A stretch of 64,000 bases of DNA from Erwinia sorbitola (GCF_009738185.1 NZ_CP046509.1:4405501-4469500); one strand, 5' to 3'; shown: positions 44,899 to 54,928, numbered from the stretch's first letter. Notes: a model not told the origin generated them from the letters alone. Program-made: numbers and translations.

Positions 44899-45927
44899 TT
44901 AACGGCGAGAGCGGCGCACCAGCGCAGTCCCTGCACCCAGTAATACGCCTATCGTACCCCACATGATCATCAGCAATACACGGCGTGGACTATCACGATT
45001 TACCGGCTCTTCCGGCGTACGCAGATAACGCCACGTCTGGAATGATTTCACCAGGGTAGGGCCAACATTTAGCGTCGTCAGCATTGCCCGATTTTGATCG
45101 TATTCCAGATCGTAAGACGGTCCGGTTGCCCGCAGATTTTCCAGCCGCGCCTGTAGCAGCGGTCGGCCCAGCATAAACAGCTCAGAGTCCGGCAGCTGTT
45201 CAGATGGAATCTCTGTTTTTGACTGCTCAAAGCCCTGCTGTTGCGCTATTTTCAGCGCCTGCTCGATGCTGTTGATCTGACGATCGTAAATAGCTTTGGC
45301 GACCGCTTCCTGACGTTTAACCTGCGCTTTTAACTGGATACTGCGCGCAGCCCATGCGGCAGACAGCTCTTCATTCAGATGCGTGGTGGCGCGGGCGTTC
45401 GCAAAGGCCACATACTGACGCAGCAGGGTATTCGCATCTGCCGACGTCTCCGCAACCAGCCTGACGGTATCATTCATATTTTTCGCACCGTCGGCAGGCT
45501 GAAACTGGATGTTGGCGATCATTTCATCCAAAAGTGCCGCATCTTCGCGCGCCTTGCCGGTTTTACGCTGCTGGTAATAGCTGGACTGTAACCAGAAATC
45601 ACGGCGTGTATCCCAGGCAAAAAGCTGCATCATGAATTCTTGATACGCTTCCTCCATGACCGTTGGAGGTGCCACGGTCAGGCTTCCGGCACGAATATCC
45701 AGATTATTAAGAAACTGCTGCTGAGAGTAGAACCCGGAGAGCATATTCACCGTTGGGCGGTCGACAATCGCCGTCGTGCTCCATTTAGGCGTGACCACTA
45801 ACGAATAGAGCCAGGCCAGCAGCGCAAACAGTACGCCCCCGGCAATAATCCAGAATTTACCGCGCCATAGCGCGCAGCAGAGGCCGCGAATATCCAGCTC
45901 ATTATCTGCAGCGTCAGGATGGGTCAT
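44899..45927 (-). CDS. wzzE: ECA chain length regulator
   Basis: This 342-residue polysaccharide co-polymerase (E. coli 348) sets the length of ECA chains. Two membrane helices flank a periplasmic coiled-coil domain: FWIIAGGVLFALLAWLYSLV near residue 30 and VLLMIMWGTIGVLLGAGTAL at the C-terminus, the latter preceded by the Pro-rich EEPVNRDSPRR. It lies 30 bp after wecA. Confidence 0.95.
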   Translation of the reverse strand: MTHPDAADNELDIRGLCCALWRGKFWIIAGGVLFALLAWLYSLVVTPKWSTTAIVDRPTVNMLSGFYSQQQFLNNLDIRAGSLTVAPPTVMEEAYQEFMMQLFAWDTRRDFWLQSSYYQQRKTGKAREDAALLDEMIANIQFQPADGAKNMNDTVRLVAETSADANTLLRQYVAFANARATTHLNEELSAAWAARSIQLKAQVKRQEAVAKAIYDRQINSIEQALKIAQQQGFEQSKTEIPSEQLPDSELFMLGRPLLQARLENLRATGPSYDLEYDQNRAMLTTLNVGPTLVKSFQTWRYLRTPEEPVNRDSPRRVLLMIMWGTIGVLLGAGTALVRRSRR

Positions 45928-45957
45928 ACATCTGTTTCCTTGTCATGAGGGCATCTG

Positions 45958-47061
45958 TCAGTCAGTGGAAGATTTGCTTTCATTATTGTTATTTCGCAGA
46001 CGGCGTTTAAACCGTTTAATCATGCGCGCTACACGCCATGCGCGTTTGATGCAGTAGCCATAAAGCATAAATGCCAGTAAGAACAGCACCAGCATCACCC
46101 ATTCAGGGACAAACGAAAGGTACTCACCCAGTACACCAACCATCGCCAGCAGCGCCGCCGCAGCGGTAATCAGGACAAATGCCTGGCGCGAGGTAAAGCC
46201 TGCGCGCATGATCAAATGGTGTATATGCTGACGGTCGGCAGAGAACGGGCTCATCCCTTTACTCAGTCGGCGATACATAATCGCCACCATATCCATCAGC
46301 GGAATGGCAATCAGCCACAGCGCGGTGACCGGCGTGATTGGGTGATTCTGGCCCTGGGTCGCCTCTAACAGGATCCAGATAATCGTGAAGCCAATCACCG
46401 TACTGCCTGCATCACCCATAAAGACTTTATAGCGGCGACCAAACATACCCAGGTTCAACAGAATGTAGGGCACGATGGCAGCAATCATGATGAAGCACCA
46501 CATCGCAAGGCTGCTCTGCCCGTCTAACATCAGGATGACACCCATCGCCAGAAACGTTACGCAGGATAAGCCGCCCAGCAGACCGTCAATTCCGTCTACC
46601 ATGTTGAATGCGTTGATCGCGGCCCAGACAGCAAATAGCGTCAGCACATAGCCGAACGGCCCTACCACCAGCTCCCAGGGGCCGAATATATAGCCCAGGC
46701 TTAACAGATAGAGTTTAGCCTTCATCATCATAACGATGGCAACACCCGCCTGTACCACGGCGCGGAATTTGACACTTATGTCATAGCGATCATCGAGCGC
46801 ACCCACCAGTACCAGACAGCCGGCGCAGGCCAGGTACAGTTCAGCATGGGGAATATAGAAGTTCGTTAATGCAAAAGCGAAGCAGCTACCCGCAAAGACA
46901 GAGATCCCACCAACAAGCGGAATGGCTCCCTGATGACGTTTGCGATAGTTGGGTTTATCCACCAGTCCAACTTTTTTAGCCGCTTTACGTGCAAAGAAAA
47001 GAAACACCAACGAAAATAAAAAAGTCAGGCCAAGTTCTGTACTCATATTGAGCAAATTCAC
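45958..47061 (-). CDS. wecA: UDP-GlcNAc:undecaprenyl-phosphate GlcNAc-1-P transferase
   Basis: This 367-residue polytopic enzyme starts ECA (and often O-antigen) synthesis by making undecaprenyl-PP-GlcNAc. I chose a GTG start (VNLLNMSTELGL), which gives exactly the E. coli length; an upstream start at 47130 adds 23 residues without family match. About eleven hydrophobic helices are visible, with the family motifs ALDDRYDIS (Asp pair), NMVDGIDGLLGG, FMGDAGSTVIGF and the HIHH of RQHIHHLIM. Confidence 0.96.
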   Translation of the reverse strand: MNLLNMSTELGLTFLFSLVFLFFARKAAKKVGLVDKPNYRKRHQGAIPLVGGISVFAGSCFAFALTNFYIPHAELYLACAGCLVLVGALDDRYDISVKFRAVVQAGVAIVMMMKAKLYLLSLGYIFGPWELVVGPFGYVLTLFAVWAAINAFNMVDGIDGLLGGLSCVTFLAMGVILMLDGQSSLAMWCFIMIAAIVPYILLNLGMFGRRYKVFMGDAGSTVIGFTIIWILLEATQGQNHPITPVTALWLIAIPLMDMVAIMYRRLSKGMSPFSADRQHIHHLIMRAGFTSRQAFVLITAAAALLAMVGVLGEYLSFVPEWVMLVLFLLAFMLYGYCIKRAWRVARMIKRFKRRLRNNNNESKSSTD

Positions 47062-47234
47062 ATTATCCAGCTCTCTGCTAAGAATTGCACAGATGTTATA
47101 AGCAATATTTGTGCCAATACATATCTGCAATTCTGATTTTGTTCACCAGGGCTAAAAAAATCACTATCCTCTGTGACTAGTACCCTGTGCCGTTCTTTAG
47201 GTTTAATTCTCCCAGATTAGGATAGCCTATAGGC

Positions 47235-47269
47235 CAAAAACAAAAAACGCCACGACTATGCGTGGCGTT
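47235..47269 (-). terminator. Terminator of rho
   Basis: On the minus strand the 9-bp stem AACGCCACG / CGTGGCGTT is followed by TTTTTTGTTTTTGG. It lies about 80 bp past the rho stop, and the wecA promoter must lie between it and 47062. Confidence 0.9.
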
Positions 47270-47350
47270 ACCCGAGTTTTGTACTTAATATTGACGGCAG
47301 TAGTGTTGTCTGGCGGTTAAATCATCGCCTGACCTGCTGCCCGAAGACCT

Positions 47351-48610
47351 TTATGAACGCTTCATCATATCGAAGAATTCATCATTGGTTTTCGTCATCG
47401 CCAGCTTGTTGATGAGGAACTCCATTGCGTCGATTTCGCCCATTGGGTGAATAATCTTACGCAGGATCCACATCTTCTGTAGCTCTTCGGAAGTGGTAAG
47501 CAGCTCTTCTTTACGCGTACCAGAGCGATTGTAATCAATAGCAGGGAACACGCGTTTCTCAGCGATTTTACGCGCCAGATGCAATTCCATGTTGCCTGTA
47601 CCTTTAAACTCTTCGTAGATCACTTCGTCCATCTTCGAACCGGTATCAACCAGTGCGGTGGCGATAATGGTCAGGCTTCCGCCCTCTTCCACATTACGCG
47701 CAGCACCGAAGAAGCGCTTCGGACGATGCAGGGCGTTGGCATCCACACCACCGGTCAGTACCTTGCCAGAGGCAGGAACAACGGTGTTGTAGGCACGCGC
47801 CAGGCGGGTGATGGAGTCCAGCAGGATGATAACGTCTTTTTTGTGCTCGACCAGGCGCTTGGCCTTCTCGATTACCATCTCAGCAACCTGAACGTGACGG
47901 GATGCTGGTTCGTCGAAGGTAGAAGCAATAACTTCACCTTTAACCAGACGCTGCATCTCGGTGACTTCTTCCGGACGTTCGTCAATCAGCAATACCATCA
48001 ACACGCAGTCTGGATGGTTGTAAGCGATGCTCTGCGCAATGTTTTGCAGCAGCATGGTTTTACCGGCTTTCGGAGGCGCCACAATCAGACCACGCTGACC
48101 ACGACCGATCGGCGCAGCCAGATCAAGTACGCGGGCGGTCAGATCTTCGGTAGAACCGTTACCACGCTCCATGCGCAGACGAGAGTTGGCATGCAGCGGC
48201 GTTAAGTTTTCAAACAGGATTTTATTACGGGCATTTTCCGGTTTGTCGTAGTTAACTTCATTAACTTTCAGCAGGGCAAAGTAACGCTCACCTTCTTTTG
48301 GCGGGCGAATCTTGCCAGAGATGGAGTCACCTGTGCGGAGGTTGAAGCGGCGGATTTGGCTGGGGGAAACGTAGATATCATCGGGACCGGCGAGGTAGGA
48401 GCTGTCTCCTGAGCGGAGGAAACCAAATCCATCCTGCAATATCTCGAGTACGCCGTCGCCGAAGATGTCTTCGCCACTTTTAGCGTGTTGCTTAAGGATG
48501 GCGAAGATTATGTCCTGTTTGCGCAAACGCGCCAGGTTTTCCAGCCCCATATTTTCGCCGAGGGTAATCAGGTCTGAAACCGGCGTATTTTTTAATTCGG
48601 TAAGATTCAT
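47351..48610 (-). CDS. rho: Transcription termination factor Rho
   Basis: This 419-residue hexameric RNA helicase has the E. coli length. The N-terminal RNA-binding cold-shock-like domain spans about residues 48-118 (GFGFLRSGDSSYLAGPDDIY). The ATPase core follows with Walker A APPKAGKTMLLQ near 179, Walker B VIILLDSITRLARAY near 262 and the R-loop region KGTGNMELHL. It terminates transcription genome-wide, including within its own leader in E. coli. Confidence 0.98.
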   Translation of the reverse strand: MNLTELKNTPVSDLITLGENMGLENLARLRKQDIIFAILKQHAKSGEDIFGDGVLEILQDGFGFLRSGDSSYLAGPDDIYVSPSQIRRFNLRTGDSISGKIRPPKEGERYFALLKVNEVNYDKPENARNKILFENLTPLHANSRLRMERGNGSTEDLTARVLDLAAPIGRGQRGLIVAPPKAGKTMLLQNIAQSIAYNHPDCVLMVLLIDERPEEVTEMQRLVKGEVIASTFDEPASRHVQVAEMVIEKAKRLVEHKKDVIILLDSITRLARAYNTVVPASGKVLTGGVDANALHRPKRFFGAARNVEEGGSLTIIATALVDTGSKMDEVIYEEFKGTGNMELHLARKIAEKRVFPAIDYNRSGTRKEELLTTSEELQKMWILRKIIHPMGEIDAMEFLINKLAMTKTNDEFFDMMKRS

Positions 48611-48972
48611 AATGGTGGGTTCTTAAACTCGGGGTAATACATGAACTGTTTGTCGTGAATGGTATGGCGAAAGATCCATGCCTGTTTAATTGGTTTCTGG
48701 TGCCGATGTCCACTCGATGATCACGTGCAGGAAAACGCAAATCTGAGACGAGGAGACGGTAAAGGCAAGAAACCGGAAATCAGTTGATACTAACCGTCAG
48801 ATTGCTGAACATCTGTAAGACTTTGATGAATACTGTGTTCAACAAGGAGTAATTCTAAAGATTCAAACTACAAGGCAAGTGCGTAGTGCAGTAGATTTAA
48901 CTTAGCACGCTTAAAGCCGGGCGTCTAGCGGTCAACGAAAAATTCGAACCGCAAGCCGCCGGCATAGCTTAA
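48611..48972 (-). promoter_or_regulatory. rho leader and promoter region
   Basis: The 362 bp between trxA and rho hold no convincing gene; E. coli rho also has a leader of about 250 nt with autogenous Rho-dependent attenuation. A TTGACC element near 48935 (minus strand) may be part of the promoter. I found no clear equivalent of the short RhoL leader peptide; an 82-codon frame here enters rho out of frame and is probably chance. Confidence 0.5.
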
Positions 48973-49302
48973 TTAGCCAAGGTTCGCATTCAGGAACTCT
49001 TTGAGCTGGCCTTTAGACAGTGCGCCGACTTTAGTCGCAGCCACTTCGCCATCCTTGAACAACAGCAGGGTTGGGATACCACGGATACCGTATTTAGGTG
49101 CCGTTGCTGGATTTTCATCGATGTTCAATTTAGCAATAGTGAGCTTGCCTTCATACTCTGCTGCCACTTCATCAAGAATAGGGGCAATCATTTTGCAAGG
49201 GCCACACCATTCTGCCCAGAAGTCGACCAGCGTCAAACCTTCTGCTTTAAGGACGTCGGTTTCGAAGCTGTCATCGGTCAGGTGAACAATTTTATCGCTC
49301 AT
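48973..49302 (-). CDS. trxA: Thioredoxin 1
   Basis: This 109-residue protein has the same length as in E. coli. The redox motif is WCGPCK with C33 and C36, and the cis-proline lies in GIRGIPTLLLF. It reduces disulfides in the cytoplasm with NADPH via TrxB and supplies ribonucleotide reductase. Divergent from rhlB with 129 bp between. Confidence 0.99.
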   Translation of the reverse strand: MSDKIVHLTDDSFETDVLKAEGLTLVDFWAEWCGPCKMIAPILDEVAAEYEGKLTIAKLNIDENPATAPKYGIRGIPTLLLFKDGEVAATKVGALSKGQLKEFLNANLG

Positions 49303-49431
49303 GTTTACTCCAGGGGATTATCTTTACCTTCAATGTTGCATTAAGCCACATCAGGCTGAGTTTATATCACTGCTTTTATTTCACCGGATAAGCTTTCGTA
49401 AAGCAATAGTAAGCTGATATTCTACCACACT

Positions 49432-50724
49432 ATGAGCAAAACACACTTAACCGAACAGAAGTTTTCCGACTTCGCCCTGCACCCTCAGGTTGTTGAAGCC
49501 CTTGAAACTAAAGGGTTTCATAATTGCACGCCTATCCAGGCGCTGGCATTACCTTTTACGCTCTCCGGGCGTGATGTAGCAGGTCAGGCGCAAACAGGTA
49601 CCGGCAAAACGATGGCGTTTCTGACGTCAACGTTCCATCATCTTCTTTCTCACCCAGCACCGGAAGGTCGCCAGGTTAACCAACCGCGAGCGCTGATTCT
49701 GGCACCAACGCGCGAACTGGCGGTGCAGATTCACGCGGATGCGGAGCCTCTTGCGCAAGTAACCGGACTCAAGCTTGGTCTGGCTTACGGTGGCGATGGC
49801 TACGATAAGCAGCTGAAAGTGCTTGAAAGCGGCGTCGATGTTTTAATCGGCACCACTGGCCGTTTAATCGATTACGCTAAACAGAATCATGTGAATTTAG
49901 GTGCTATCCAGGTGGTAGTGCTCGACGAAGCTGACCGCATGTTCGACCTCGGCTTCATTAAAGATATTCGCTGGCTGTTCCGTCGCATGCCTGCGGCCAA
50001 CCAGCGCCTGAATATGCTGTTCTCCGCCACGCTCTCCTTCCGCGTCCGTGAACTGGCGTTTGAGAATATGAACAACGCTGAATACGTTGAAGTCGAACCG
50101 GAGCAGAAAACCGGACACCGTATTAAAGAAGAGCTGTTCTACCCTTCCAATGAAGAAAAAATGCGTTTGCTGCAAACGCTGCTGGAAGAAGAGTGGCCCG
50201 ATCGCGCGATTATTTTCGCCAACACTAAGCACCGCTGTGAAGATGTCTGGGGCCACCTGGCAGCAGATGGTCATCGTGTCGGCTTGCTGACCGGTGATGT
50301 GGCACAGAAAAAACGCCTGCGTATCCTGGATGATTTCACCAAGGGTGATGTCGATATCCTGGTTGCTACTGATGTTGCCGCACGTGGCCTGCACATTCCT
50401 GCGGTGACTCACGTGTTTAACTATGATTTGCCGGACGATTGCGAAGACTATGTGCACCGAATTGGTCGTACTGGTCGCGCAGGTGCAAACGGTCACTCAA
50501 TCAGCCTCGCCTGTGAAGAGTACGCACTGAACCTGCCGGGCATCGAAGAGTATATCGGTCACAGCATTCCGGTCAGCCGCTATAACAGCGATGCGCTGAT
50601 GAGCGATCTGCCGCCGCCAAAACGTTTGACCCGCAACCGTTCTGGTAATGGTCCGCGCCGTGGTGGCAATAATAACCGCCGCAGCAGCGCTCCGCGTAAT
50701 CCTAACCGTAAACGTTCAGGTTAA
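49432..50724 (+). CDS. rhlB: ATP-dependent RNA helicase RhlB
   Basis: This 430-residue DEAD-box helicase (E. coli 421) is the helicase of the RNA degradosome. Motifs in order are the Q motif FHNCTPIQALALP, Walker A AQTGTGKT near residue 56, DEAD as VLDEADRMFDLGF near 164, SATL, and HRIGRTGRAG near 343. The C-terminal tail is basic and rich in Arg, Asn and Gly, suited to bind RNA and RNase E. It is followed after 6 bp by gppA. Confidence 0.97.
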   Translation: MSKTHLTEQKFSDFALHPQVVEALETKGFHNCTPIQALALPFTLSGRDVAGQAQTGTGKTMAFLTSTFHHLLSHPAPEGRQVNQPRALILAPTRELAVQIHADAEPLAQVTGLKLGLAYGGDGYDKQLKVLESGVDVLIGTTGRLIDYAKQNHVNLGAIQVVVLDEADRMFDLGFIKDIRWLFRRMPAANQRLNMLFSATLSFRVRELAFENMNNAEYVEVEPEQKTGHRIKEELFYPSNEEKMRLLQTLLEEEWPDRAIIFANTKHRCEDVWGHLAADGHRVGLLTGDVAQKKRLRILDDFTKGDVDILVATDVAARGLHIPAVTHVFNYDLPDDCEDYVHRIGRTGRAGANGHSISLACEEYALNLPGIEEYIGHSIPVSRYNSDALMSDLPPPKRLTRNRSGNGPRRGGNNNRRSSAPRNPNRKRSG

Positions 50725-50730
50725 GCCGCC

Positions 50731-52215
50731 ATGCTGAGTGCATCATCACTCTATGCTGCGATCGATTTAGGATCGAACAGCTTCCATATGTTGGTGGTGC
50801 GCGAGGTGGCTGGTAGCATCCAGACCGTTGCCCGCATCAAACGCAAGGTGCGCCTTGCCGCCGGTCTCGATGCCGATCATCATCTTTCCGATGAGGCAAT
50901 GGAGCGCGGCTGGCAGTGTCTGCGGTTGTTTTCCGAACAGCTCCAGGACATTCCCCCGGAACAGATCCGCGTGGTGGCCACTGCCACTCTGCGAATAGCT
51001 GCCAATGCCGGGAGTTTCCTGGTAAAAGCGCAGGAAATCCTCGGGTGTCCGATCAATGTTATCAGCGGCGAAGATGAAGCACGCCTGATTTATCAGGGTG
51101 TGGCGCATACCACCGGTGGCTCCGACAAGCGCCTGGTGGTTGATATCGGTGGCGGAAGTACCGAACTGGTGACAGGCAGAGGTTCACAGACCACAACGCT
51201 TTTCAGCCTGTCGATGGGCTGCGTCACCTGGCTTGAGCGCTACTTTGCCGATCGCCATCTGGGTAAAGCCAATTTCGAACAGGCCGAAGAGGCCGCGCGA
51301 GCCATGATCCGTCCGGTTGCTGACGCTTTACGCGAGCAGGGCTGGCAGGTCTGCGTGGGTGCTTCCGGCACCGTGCAGGCGCTACAAGAAATTATGATGG
51401 CGCAGGGCATGGATGAGCGGATTACACTCAGCAAACTTGAGCAGCTTAAACAGCGTGCTATCCAGTGCGGTAAGCTGGAAGAGCTGGAAATCGAGGGGCT
51501 GACCCTTGAGCGTGCGCTGGTGTTCCCCAGCGGCCTGTCGATTCTGATCGCTATCTTTACTGAACTGAACATCACCAGCATGACGCTGGCCGGCGGTGCA
51601 CTGCGCGAAGGACTGGTGTACGGCATGCTGCATCTGCCCGTAGATCGGGATATTCGTAATCGTACGCTGCACAACATCCAGCGCCGTTTTGCCATTGATC
51701 CTGAACAGGCCGAGCGTGTACGCCAGCTGGCTGACAGTTTTGCCCGTCAGGTCAGCCAGGTGTGGAAACTGGACGATCGCAGCCGCGAACTGCTGGAAAG
51801 CGCCTGCCTGATCCACGAGATTGGTCTGAGCGTAGATTTCCGCCAGGCTCCACAGCACGCGGCTTATCTGGTTCGCCATCTGGATCTGCCCGGCTTTACT
51901 CCGGCGCAGAAAAAGCTCCTGGCTACCCTGCTGCAAAACCAGGTCAACGGTATCGATCTGGCGCTGTTAAGCCAGCAGAATGCGGTACCACCGCGTGTTG
52001 CCGAGCGTATGTGTCGTCTGCTGCGGTTAGCGATTATCTTTGCCAGCCGCCGTCGTGATGACATGCTGCCCGCCGTGCGTTTACAGGCGGATGATGACAA
52101 CCTGACCCTGACGTTACCGGCCGGATGGCTGGAACTTCATCCTCTGCGGGCTGAACTGCTGGAGCAGGAAGCGCACTGGCAAAGCTATGTGCACTGGTCA
52201 CTGGTTATCATATAA
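50731..52215 (+). CDS. gppA: pppGpp 5'-phosphohydrolase / exopolyphosphatase
   Basis: This 494-residue protein (E. coli 494) converts pppGpp to ppGpp and can degrade polyphosphate. It has the sugar-kinase/Hsp70-like fold of the Ppx/GppA family: YAAIDLGSNSFHMLV at residue 8 is the phosphate-1 loop and VDIGGGSTELV near 140 the second. The C-terminal HD-like helical domain follows from about residue 310. It is co-transcribed with rhlB, as in E. coli. Confidence 0.97.
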   Translation: MLSASSLYAAIDLGSNSFHMLVVREVAGSIQTVARIKRKVRLAAGLDADHHLSDEAMERGWQCLRLFSEQLQDIPPEQIRVVATATLRIAANAGSFLVKAQEILGCPINVISGEDEARLIYQGVAHTTGGSDKRLVVDIGGGSTELVTGRGSQTTTLFSLSMGCVTWLERYFADRHLGKANFEQAEEAARAMIRPVADALREQGWQVCVGASGTVQALQEIMMAQGMDERITLSKLEQLKQRAIQCGKLEELEIEGLTLERALVFPSGLSILIAIFTELNITSMTLAGGALREGLVYGMLHLPVDRDIRNRTLHNIQRRFAIDPEQAERVRQLADSFARQVSQVWKLDDRSRELLESACLIHEIGLSVDFRQAPQHAAYLVRHLDLPGFTPAQKKLLATLLQNQVNGIDLALLSQQNAVPPRVAERMCRLLRLAIIFASRRRDDMLPAVRLQADDDNLTLTLPAGWLELHPLRAELLEQEAHWQSYVHWSLVII

Positions 52216-52354
52216 AACAGCTGTGCCAGGCCATGCTGTGTTAAAAATTTCACGTCACATGCTCATTTACGCTCTGTAAACTCCGCTTTGCCGTGAATTT
52301 TTTTGTCTTGCCTGACCCGCCGCCCGCTACAGTTTCGACCGGGTAACTTCGATT

Positions 52355-54373
52355 CTATTTCTTCGCTTTATCCAGCATCGCACGCAGACCGGCCACGCGA
52401 CTCTGTCCGGTTTGCATGCGCTCTTCCGCGCTGACGACTTTCCGCTCCGACTCCCATTTCAGGTCATCCTGCGGCAGCTCCAGCAGGAAACGGCTTGGCT
52501 CCGGACGCACCAGCTCACCATATTGACGGCGTTCGCGGCACAGGGTAAACGTCAGCTCTTTTTGCGCACGGGTGATCCCGACATAGGCCAGACGTCGCTC
52601 CTCTTCAACGTTGTTTTCGTCGATGCTGCTTTGATGAGGTAACAGCCCCTCTTCCATACCGACCAGGAAGACATACGGGAACTCCAGACCTTTTGAGGCA
52701 TGTAGCGTCATCAGCTGAACCTGATCGGAATCCTCATCACTTTCTCCACGCTCCATCATGTCGCGCAGGGTAAAACGTGTTACTACCTGGGTCAGCGTCA
52801 TCGCTTCATCAATATCACTGCCTTCCAGCATTTCAGTCATCCACTGGAACAGAGTGTTGACGTTTTTCATGCGCATTTCGGCGGCTTTTTGGCTGGGTGA
52901 AGTTTCATACAACCAGCTTTCATAATCGATATCACGAATCAAATCACGCACTGCCGCTATCGGCTCACGTTCAGCCAGGCGGGCAATCTCCTGCAACCAG
53001 TGGGTGAAACGCTGTAGCGATTCCAGACCACGGCCGCTTAACGTCTGCTCCAGACCCATATCAAAACTGGCGCTGAACAGGCTTTTGTTACGCTGCATCG
53101 CCCAGTCACCCAGCTTTTGCAGCGTGGCGGAACCAATTTCGCGCCGCGGCGTATTCACAATACGCATAAAAGCACTGTCGTCATCAGCGTTGGTCAGCAC
53201 ACGCAGATAGGCCAGCAGATCTTTGATCTCTGGCCGTGAGAAGAACGACGTACCACCCGAAATACGATATGGGATGCGGTTCTGCATCAGCATCTTTTCA
53301 AATACCCGCGACTGATGGTTGCCGCGATAAAGAATGGCGTAATCTTTGTAGCTGGTTTTATTGATAAAGTGGTGGGCGATCAGCTCTCCGGTCACGCGCT
53401 CCGCTTCATGATCTTCATGGTTAGCTGTGACCACTTTTAGCTCTGCACCGTAGCCCAGCTCAGAGAACAGACGCTTTTCAAACACATGCGGATTATTAGC
53501 GATCAGAATGTTCGCTGCTTTCAGGATACGTTCAGAAGAGCGGTAGTTCTGCTCCAGTTTAATCACCTGTAACGCCGGAAAATCTTCCTGTAACAGCACC
53601 AGGTTCTGTGGACGTGCGCCACGCCATGAATAAATAGACTGATCATCATCGCCCACTACGGTGAAACGCGCCCGGCTCCCTACCAGCAGTTTAACCAGCT
53701 CGTACTGGCTGGTGTTGGTATCCTGATATTCATCCACCAGCAGATAGCGAATACGCTGCTGCCAGCGTTCAAGCACCTCCTGATTACGCTGGAACAGCAG
53801 AGTCGGCAGCAGAATCAGGTCATCAAAGTCCAGCACGTTGCATGATTTAAGATGTTTGTCATACAGCCCATAGCAGTGGGCAAACAGCTTATCGCGTTCC
53901 GAGATCGCGCCCGCCGCGGCACGGGACGGATCCATCAGATCGTTCTTCCAGTTCGAGATCGTCGAGATCAGCTGTTGCAGCAGGGTTTTATCATTTTCCA
54001 GCCACTTTTCAGTTAAATCTTTCAGTAGCGCCAGCTGATCCTGATCGTCGAACAGTGAGAACTTAGCTTTCATTCCCAGCGCTGCATACTCACGTTTGAT
54101 AATCTCCAACCCCAGGGTGTGGAAGGTCGAAATCATCAGCCCGCGCGCTTCTTTGCGCCCGAGGGTTTGAGCCACACGTTCTTTCATTTCGCGTGAGGCT
54201 TTATTGGTAAAAGTTACCGCCGCGATATGGCGCGCCTGATAGCCGCACTCGCGGATCAGATGGGCAATTTTGTTGGTGATCACGCGTGTTTTACCTGAAC
54301 CGGCACCAGCCAGCACCAGACAAGGCCCGGTAACAAATTCGACGGCGTGTTGTTGCCCAGGATTAAGACGCAT
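52355..54373 (-). CDS. rep: ATP-dependent DNA helicase Rep
   Basis: This 672-residue SF1A helicase (E. coli 673) helps replication forks pass protein roadblocks. I chose the ATG of MRLNPGQQHAVEF; an open frame reaches 54433, but those residues have no family match and run towards the ERIC element. Walker A is AGAGSGKTRV near residue 25, motif II is LVDEYQDTNTSQ near 215, motif VI is YVGITRAQKEL near 570. A 139-bp gap to the convergent gppA holds a weak long-loop inverted repeat. Confidence 0.98.
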   Translation of the reverse strand: MRLNPGQQHAVEFVTGPCLVLAGAGSGKTRVITNKIAHLIRECGYQARHIAAVTFTNKASREMKERVAQTLGRKEARGLMISTFHTLGLEIIKREYAALGMKAKFSLFDDQDQLALLKDLTEKWLENDKTLLQQLISTISNWKNDLMDPSRAAAGAISERDKLFAHCYGLYDKHLKSCNVLDFDDLILLPTLLFQRNQEVLERWQQRIRYLLVDEYQDTNTSQYELVKLLVGSRARFTVVGDDDQSIYSWRGARPQNLVLLQEDFPALQVIKLEQNYRSSERILKAANILIANNPHVFEKRLFSELGYGAELKVVTANHEDHEAERVTGELIAHHFINKTSYKDYAILYRGNHQSRVFEKMLMQNRIPYRISGGTSFFSRPEIKDLLAYLRVLTNADDDSAFMRIVNTPRREIGSATLQKLGDWAMQRNKSLFSASFDMGLEQTLSGRGLESLQRFTHWLQEIARLAEREPIAAVRDLIRDIDYESWLYETSPSQKAAEMRMKNVNTLFQWMTEMLEGSDIDEAMTLTQVVTRFTLRDMMERGESDEDSDQVQLMTLHASKGLEFPYVFLVGMEEGLLPHQSSIDENNVEEERRLAYVGITRAQKELTFTLCRERRQYGELVRPEPSRFLLELPQDDLKWESERKVVSAEERMQTGQSRVAGLRAMLDKAKK

Positions 54374-54424
54374 AGATAAGTCACTCAATGAAATTACGAG
54401 GGAGAAGAAAACAGCGTGGTAGTA

Positions 54425-54551
54425 TATACCCAAAATAATTCGAGTTGCATGAAGGCAGCAAAAGTGTGAATCCCGATGAGCTGACTGAAGTCAGTGATTC
54501 GGGTGAACGAGAGCAGCTAACGCACAGGCAGCTTGAAGTATGACGGGTATA
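54425..54551. repeat. Full-length ERIC (IRU) element, 127 bp
   Basis: The element runs from TATACCC to GGGTATA, exactly 127 bp as in the ERIC consensus. The core GTGAATCCCGATGAGCTGAC and GTCAGTGATTCGGGTGAACG forms a long hairpin. It lies between the divergent genes rep and ppiC, 52 bp from the rep start and 35 bp before ppiC, so it must be in the untranslated leader or promoter of at least one of them. Confidence 0.93.
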
Positions 54552-54585
54552 GCCCGCGAAATCCCTATGACTCAAGGTAACAATC

Positions 54586-54867
54586 ATGGCAAAAATGGCA
54601 GCAGCACTGCATATTCTGGTAAAAGAAGAACAACTGGCGAATGACCTGTTAGCACAGCTGCAACAGGGCGCTGATTTTGAGAAGCTGGCGAAGAAACACT
54701 CCACCTGCCCGTCAGGCAAAAAAGGCGGTCATTTAGGCGAGTTCAAACAGGGTGCGATGGTACCGGCATTCGATAAAGTGGTGTTCTCCTGCCCGCTGAT
54801 CGAGCCACAAGGCCCGCTGCACACTCAGTTCGGTTACCACATCATTAAGGTGTTGTACCGTAACTAA
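54586..54867 (+). CDS. ppiC: Peptidyl-prolyl cis-trans isomerase C (parvulin)
   Basis: This 93-residue protein is the smallest rotamase type, a single parvulin domain with the same length as in E. coli. It begins MAKMAAALHILVKEE and has the active-site HILV, CPSGKKGGHLGEF, MVPAFDKVVF and the C-terminal THFGYH-like TQFGYHIIKVL. It is cytoplasmic and has no signal peptide. An AAGGTAAC ribosome site lies before the ATG. Confidence 0.97.
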   Translation: MAKMAAALHILVKEEQLANDLLAQLQQGADFEKLAKKHSTCPSGKKGGHLGEFKQGAMVPAFDKVVFSCPLIEPQGPLHTQFGYHIIKVLYRN

Positions 54868-54870
54868 AAG

Positions 54871-54895
54871 AAAGGCGCCGTAAGGCGCCTTTTTT
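54871..54895. terminator. Terminator between ppiC and ilvC
   Basis: The stem AAAGGCGCC / GGCGCCTTT with a T-tract on the plus strand, and A residues for the other direction, ends ppiC and may also serve the convergent ilvC. Confidence 0.9.
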
Positions 54896-54928
54896 ACTGG
54901 AAAGGATCGTCAGACCCTTGCTGAATAA

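Noticed and set aside
48492..48740. Possible rho leader peptide frame
   Set aside because: It does not resemble the E. coli leader peptide and overlaps the rho start in another frame, so I did not call a gene.
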